From assembly GCA_011523485.1 (NCBI GenBank), contig WTGR01000710.1, positions 1-9,901 of the forward strand: DNA of 9,901 nucleotides, written 5' to 3'. The notes beneath the pieces are model-generated. The model was given only the letters and a program-made list of their open reading frames with translations, did no database searches and had not been told where the DNA came from. This DNA is from Acidobacteriota bacterium (GTDB lineage: Bacteria; Acidobacteriota; Vicinamibacteria; Vicinamibacterales; UBA8438). Shown here piece by piece: positions 6,599 through 9,901 of the stretch. Numbering within the stretch: the first letter of the stretch is position 1; each line of letters opens with the position of its first letter. Both the position numbers and the translations under genes were made by a program.

Positions 6599-8497
6599 AT
6601 GTCCGTTCACGAACCGGAGGTTCTCGGCCGGGCCTACGACGCGCGGCTCATGCGGCGGCTGCTCGGCTACCTGCGCCCGCACCGGCGGTCGGTGGGCGTC
6701 GCGCTCGCGACGATCGCCGCCGGCTCCGTGCTCCAGCTCGCCCAGCCCTGGCTGACGAAGGTCGCCATCGACGACCACATCGCGCCGGGGGACCTCGACG
6801 GCCTGGACCGCATCGCCCTCGCGTTCCTGCTCGTTCTCGCCGGCTCGTTCGTGCTCGAGTACGTGCAGACCTGGACGATGCAGATGATGGGGCAGCGGAT
6901 CATGTTCGATCTCCGGATGGAGATCTACCGCCACCTGCAGCGGCTCGATCTCCGCTTCTACGACCGCAACCCGGTCGGCCGGCTGATGACCCGCGTCACC
7001 TCCGACGTCGACACGCTGAACGAGCTGTTCACCTCGGGCGTCGTCACCGTGTTCCGGGACGTCTTCATGCTGGCCGGCATCATGATCGTCCTGCTGTGGA
7101 TGGACTGGCGCCTGGCCCTGGTCACGTTCGCGGTGCTGCCGGCCATCGCCTGGGTCACGCACTGGTTTCGCATGAACGCGCGGGAGTCGTACCGCCGGGT
7201 GCGGCTCCAGATCGCGCGGATCAACGCCTTCCTGCAGGAGAACATCAGCGGCATGGCGACCGTGCAGCTTTTCCGGCGGGAGGCGCGCAACTTCGAGCAG
7301 TTCGCGGGCATCAACCGCGCGCACCGCGACGCCAACCTGGAGTCCATCTTCTACTACGCCACCTTCTATCCGGCCATCGAGGTGCTGGGCGCCGTCGCCA
7401 CCGCCCTCATCGTCTGGTACGGCGGCGGGCGGGCGCTGCAGGATACGGTCGAGCTCGGGGCGCTGGTCGCGTTCCTGCAGTATTCGCAGCGTTTCTTCAA
7501 GCCGATCAGCGACCTGTCGGAAAAGTTCAACATTCTGCAGTCGGCGATGGCGTCGTCCGAGCGCATCTTCGGGCTGCTCGACACGCCGGTGGAAATCGCC
7601 TCGCCCGCGGCGCCGGCGCCGAGGGCCGCCTCGTCTCCCGCGCCCGGACTCGGGGCGCGCCCGGGCCCCGCTCCTCCTCCCGGCGGCGCCCGGATCCGGT
7701 TCGAGCACGTCTGGTTCGCCTACCGTGGCGACGAGTACGTGCTGCGCGACGTCTCGTTCGAGGTCGGCGCGGGCGAGCGGGTCGGCGTGGTCGGCGCGAC
7801 GGGAGCGGGAAAGACCACCCTCATCAACCTGCTGATGCGCTTCTACGACGTGGATCGCGGGCGGATCATCGTCGACGGTGTCGACGTGCGCGAGATGCCG
7901 CTGGCCGACCTGCGGCAGCGCTTCGGCCTCGTGCTCCAGGACGTCTATCTCTTCTCCGGCAGCGTGCGCGAGAACATCCGCCTGGGGCACGACGCGATCG
8001 GCCATGCCGCGGTGCGGGCGGCGGCGCGAAGCGTGCACGCGGATCGCTTCATCGAGCGCCTGCCCGCCGGGCTCGACAGCGAGGTGGGAGAGCGCGGCGC
8101 GACCCTCTCGGTGGGCCAGAGGCAGTTGCTGAGCTTCGCGCGGGCGCTCGCGTTCGCTCCCGAGGTGCTGCTGCTCGACGAGGCGACGTCGAGCGTCGAC
8201 ACCGACACCGAGCGCCTCATCCAGGACGCCCTGCACGTCCTGATGGCGGAGCGGACCACCATCGCCATAGCGCACCGGCTGTCGACGGTGCAGGACATGG
8301 ACCAGATCCTGGTCTTCCACAAGGGCGAGCTGCGGGAGGCGGGTACCCATCAGCAGCTTCTCGCGCGCCGCGGGCTCTATCACACGCTGTATCAGTTGCA
8401 GTACAGGGACCAGGAGCGGGCGGCGGCGCCGGCGCGGGCCGGTGCCGGGCCGGCCGCACTGGAGCCGGCGGTGGTCGATTCGGGGAGCGGAGGCTGA
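6599..8497 (+). CDS. ABC exporter half-transporter, catalytic-site subunit
   Basis: A 632-residue membrane/ATPase fusion, four bases after its partner and probably co-transcribed. The membrane domain (about 20-330) includes the typical intracellular segment RFYDRNPVGRLMTRVTSDVD that couples it to the ATPase. The ATPase domain has Walker A GATGAGKTT (399-407), Q-loop Q447, Walker B with D527 and a proper catalytic E528, and switch H559. Its signature is LSVGQ (503-507) rather than LSGGQ. In a heterodimer this altered signature would pair with the partner's altered Walker B, leaving one full site (this E528 with the partner's LSGGQ). A Pro/Ala-rich linker of about 35 residues joins the two domains, and an Ala/Gly-rich tail of about 30 residues ends the protein. 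A weak GAGGAA lies 10 bases before the ATG. Export of drugs or lipids is the family role; the substrate is unknown. Confidence 0.94.
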   Translation: MSVHEPEVLGRAYDARLMRRLLGYLRPHRRSVGVALATIAAGSVLQLAQPWLTKVAIDDHIAPGDLDGLDRIALAFLLVLAGSFVLEYVQTWTMQMMGQRIMFDLRMEIYRHLQRLDLRFYDRNPVGRLMTRVTSDVDTLNELFTSGVVTVFRDVFMLAGIMIVLLWMDWRLALVTFAVLPAIAWVTHWFRMNARESYRRVRLQIARINAFLQENISGMATVQLFRREARNFEQFAGINRAHRDANLESIFYYATFYPAIEVLGAVATALIVWYGGGRALQDTVELGALVAFLQYSQRFFKPISDLSEKFNILQSAMASSERIFGLLDTPVEIASPAAPAPRAASSPAPGLGARPGPAPPPGGARIRFEHVWFAYRGDEYVLRDVSFEVGAGERVGVVGATGAGKTTLINLLMRFYDVDRGRIIVDGVDVREMPLADLRQRFGLVLQDVYLFSGSVRENIRLGHDAIGHAAVRAAARSVHADRFIERLPAGLDSEVGERGATLSVGQRQLLSFARALAFAPEVLLLDEATSSVDTDTERLIQDALHVLMAERTTIAIAHRLSTVQDMDQILVFHKGELREAGTHQQLLARRGLYHTLYQLQYRDQERAAAPARAGAGPAALEPAVVDSGSGG

Positions 8498-8506
8498 CGC
8501 CGGCTC
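8462..8506. repeat. Inverted repeat spanning the convergent ABC/thiL gene ends
   Basis: GAGCCGGCG (8462-8470) is the exact reverse complement of CGCCGGCTC (8498-8506), with 27 bases between. The right arm covers the seven-base gap between the two stop codons plus the first two bases of the thiL stop. It could form a stem at the 3' ends of both transcripts, but there is no T-run on either side, so it is not a standard intrinsic terminator, and a 9-bp GC-rich match may be chance. Confidence 0.35.
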
Positions 8507-9521
8507 AATCCGCGCGCCCGAAGTGCTCGTACCCGCCGGGCAGCGGTTCGTCCCGGCCGTCGCGGCGCAGCCACACCTCGCGCGCCTTCGTGACGACGCC
8601 GATCGGGGTGAGCGGAAGCTCGCCGATCTGCCGCCGCACGTGCCGCAGCCGCCCGCGGAACGCCGGCGGGCTCGTGAAGGCCAGCTCGAAGTCCTCGCCG
8701 CCGGCGAGCGCGGCGGCCAGGGGGTCGAGCCCGGCCGCCTCGAACCAGGCGCGCGCCTCCGGGTGGATCGGCAGGGCCTCGGCGTCGAGTCGCACCCCGA
8801 CGCCGCTCGCGGTCGCGATCCGGTGGACGGCGTCGCCGAGCCCGTCGCTCAGATCGATGCAGGCGCGGGCCGCCCGGTTCCGGCCGAGCGAGACGCCGAG
8901 AACGACGCGGGCCTCGGGGCGGCGGTGGCGCTGCCGGCACGCCGCGGGAGCGGGGCCGGCGTCCGTCGCCTTCCGGAACGAGGCGAGGCCCGCCGCCGCG
9001 GCGCCGATCGTGCCGCTGACGTAGACGACGTCGCCCGGCCGGGCCCCGTCGCGTCCGAGCACCCGCCGCCGCTTTGCGCTGCCGATGGCGGTCACTCCCA
9101 GGACGAGCGGTCCCGTCGAGGCGGTGACGTCGCCGCCGACCAGCGTCGTGCGGTGGCGCGCCGCGAGCGACAGCAGCGCGTCGATCATCTCGTCGACGTC
9201 CGCCACGAGGCAGGCGGGGGGCAGCGAGAGCGCAAGCAGGACATGGCGCGGCGCGGCGCCCATCGCCGCGAGGTCGCTCAGGTTGACGGCGAGCGCCTTG
9301 TGCCCGATGTCGGTGGGGGAGCTGTGGGTCCGGTCGAAGTGGACTCCCTCCACCAGCGTGTCGGTGGTCACGACGGCCAGCGCGCCGCGGTCCGGCTCGA
9401 TGACGGCGGCGTCGTCGCCGATGCCGGTCACCACTCCCGGGGCTCGCGGGCGTACCCGGTCCCGGATGCGCTGAACGACGGCATGCTCGCCGAGGTCGGC
9501 GACGGTGGCGGAACTGGGCAC
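8505..9521 (-). CDS. thiL: Thiamine-monophosphate kinase
   Basis: Phosphorylates thiamine monophosphate with ATP to make thiamine diphosphate, the last step of cofactor synthesis, in the cytoplasm. The 338 residues match the family length (about 320-340) and show the PurM-like fold motifs in order: GIGDDAAV (33-40), TTDTLVEGVHF (52-62), KALAVNLSDLAAMGA (75-89), GGD (129-131), CIDLSDGLGD (221-230) and GGEDFELAF (274-282). The acidic residues expected to bind Mg-ATP are present, so it should be active. The start is GTG at 9521; no Shine-Dalgarno is evident, and 18 bases separate it from the rny stop, so it is probably translated from the rny message. Convergent with the ABC pair, seven bases between stops. 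No thiamine riboswitch or other thi gene is in the window. Confidence 0.95.
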   Translation of the reverse strand: MPSSATVADLGEHAVVQRIRDRVRPRAPGVVTGIGDDAAVIEPDRGALAVVTTDTLVEGVHFDRTHSSPTDIGHKALAVNLSDLAAMGAAPRHVLLALSLPPACLVADVDEMIDALLSLAARHRTTLVGGDVTASTGPLVLGVTAIGSAKRRRVLGRDGARPGDVVYVSGTIGAAAAGLASFRKATDAGPAPAACRQRHRRPEARVVLGVSLGRNRAARACIDLSDGLGDAVHRIATASGVGVRLDAEALPIHPEARAWFEAAGLDPLAAALAGGEDFELAFTSPPAFRGRLRHVRRQIGELPLTPIGVVTKAREVWLRRDGRDEPLPGGYEHFGRAD

Positions 9522-9539
9522 GACAGGGCCAACGCCGGG

Positions 9540-9901
9540 CTAACGCGCGTACTCCACCGAGCGGGTCTCGCGTATCACCGTAACCTTGATCTGGCCGGGG
9601 TACTGGAGCTCGTTCTCGATCCGTTTCGCGATGTCCTTCGAGAGCCAGACCGCGTCTTCGTCGGTGATCCGCTCGCTCTCGACCATCACCCGGATCTCGC
9701 GTCCCGCCTGAAGCGCGAAGGACTTCGAGACGCCCTTGAACGAGTCCGCGATGCCTTCCAGGTTCTCCAGGCGCTTGACGTACGACTCGAGGATATCGCG
9801 GCGGGCGCCCGGCCGGGCCGCGGAGATGGCGTCGGCCGCCTGCACGAGCATCGATTCCAGCGAGGGCCAGTCGATGTCCATGTGATGCGCGGCCATCGCG
9901 T
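9540..9901 (-). CDS. rny: Ribonuclease Y, C-terminal part (5' end outside the window)
   Basis: About 120 residues of the end of RNase Y, a membrane-anchored endoribonuclease that starts mRNA decay. The visible part begins in the HD metal-binding domain ([12 protein letters not shown], then [16 protein letters not shown], with the conserved late HD-domain Asp) and runs through the family's C-terminal domain ([48 protein letters not shown]), ending at the expected point with a TAG stop. The frame is open to the window edge, and RNase Y is normally about 510-520 residues, so the internal ATG at 9896 is not the true start. thiL follows 18 bases downstream. Presence of RNase Y argues against most Alpha-, Beta- and Gammaproteobacteria as host. 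Confidence 0.96.
   Translation of the reverse strand, partial: AMAAHHMDIDWPSLESMLVQAADAISAARPGARRDILESYVKRLENLEGIADSFKGVSKSFALQAGREIRVMVESERITDEDAVWLSKDIAKRIENELQYPGQIKVTVIRETRSVEYAR

Noticed and set aside
6314..8383. 689-codon minus-strand frame opposite the ABC genes
   Set aside because: It mirrors the codon pattern of the sense ABC genes, shows no recognisable motif, and would overlap two certain genes.
9540..9896. A complete 118-residue small protein starting at the ATG at 9896
   Set aside because: The sequence is the C-terminal end of RNase Y and the frame stays open to the window edge, so it is a partial gene.

Overview
The window is GC-rich, densely packed bacterial DNA. It encodes an outer-membrane barrel with a signal peptide, so the host is probably Gram-negative. 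It also carries RNase Y, which most Alpha-, Beta- and Gammaproteobacteria lack, and a coiled-coil/GAF protein of a type I associate with Acidobacteriota. A high-GC acidobacterium (Vicinamibacteria-like) is my best guess; this is inference, not proof.

Layout. Positions 1-362 hold no gene I can support, but contain hairpins, a five-codon mini-ORF behind a strong Shine-Dalgarno, and a perfect TATAAT just before the next gene. Positions 363-1121 (+) encode a cytoplasmic coiled-coil plus GAF-like protein. Positions 4809-1132 (-) read as a three-gene set: a predicted outer-membrane barrel, xylB (xylulokinase) and xylA (xylose isomerase). Junctions are tight, with a 4-nt gap and then a 4-nt overlap, so this looks like a xylose-catabolic operon with a built-in outer-membrane component. 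Positions 4759-8497 (+) encode two half-ABC exporters, divergent from the xyl set. Their altered motifs fall in the same composite ATP site, as in asymmetric heterodimeric exporters. Positions 9901-8505 (-) hold the 3' end of rny (RNase Y) followed by thiL (thiamine-monophosphate kinase).

How the genes work together. XylA converts D-xylose to D-xylulose and XylB phosphorylates it for the pentose phosphate pathway; every catalytic or metal-binding residue I checked in the two enzymes is present. The barrel gene lies immediately upstream and may aid sugar entry, but that rests on position alone. No inner-membrane sugar transporter or xyl regulator is in view. The ABC pair is most likely a drug or lipid exporter. 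thiL and rny are housekeeping genes.

I see no clearly new system. The best leads are the barrel gene in the xyl operon, an in-frame 18-bp minisatellite inside an ABC ATPase domain, and two promoter-like -10 boxes placed so close to the start codons that near-leaderless transcripts are expected. No tRNA, rRNA, CRISPR array, insertion sequence or canonical U-tract terminator was seen.
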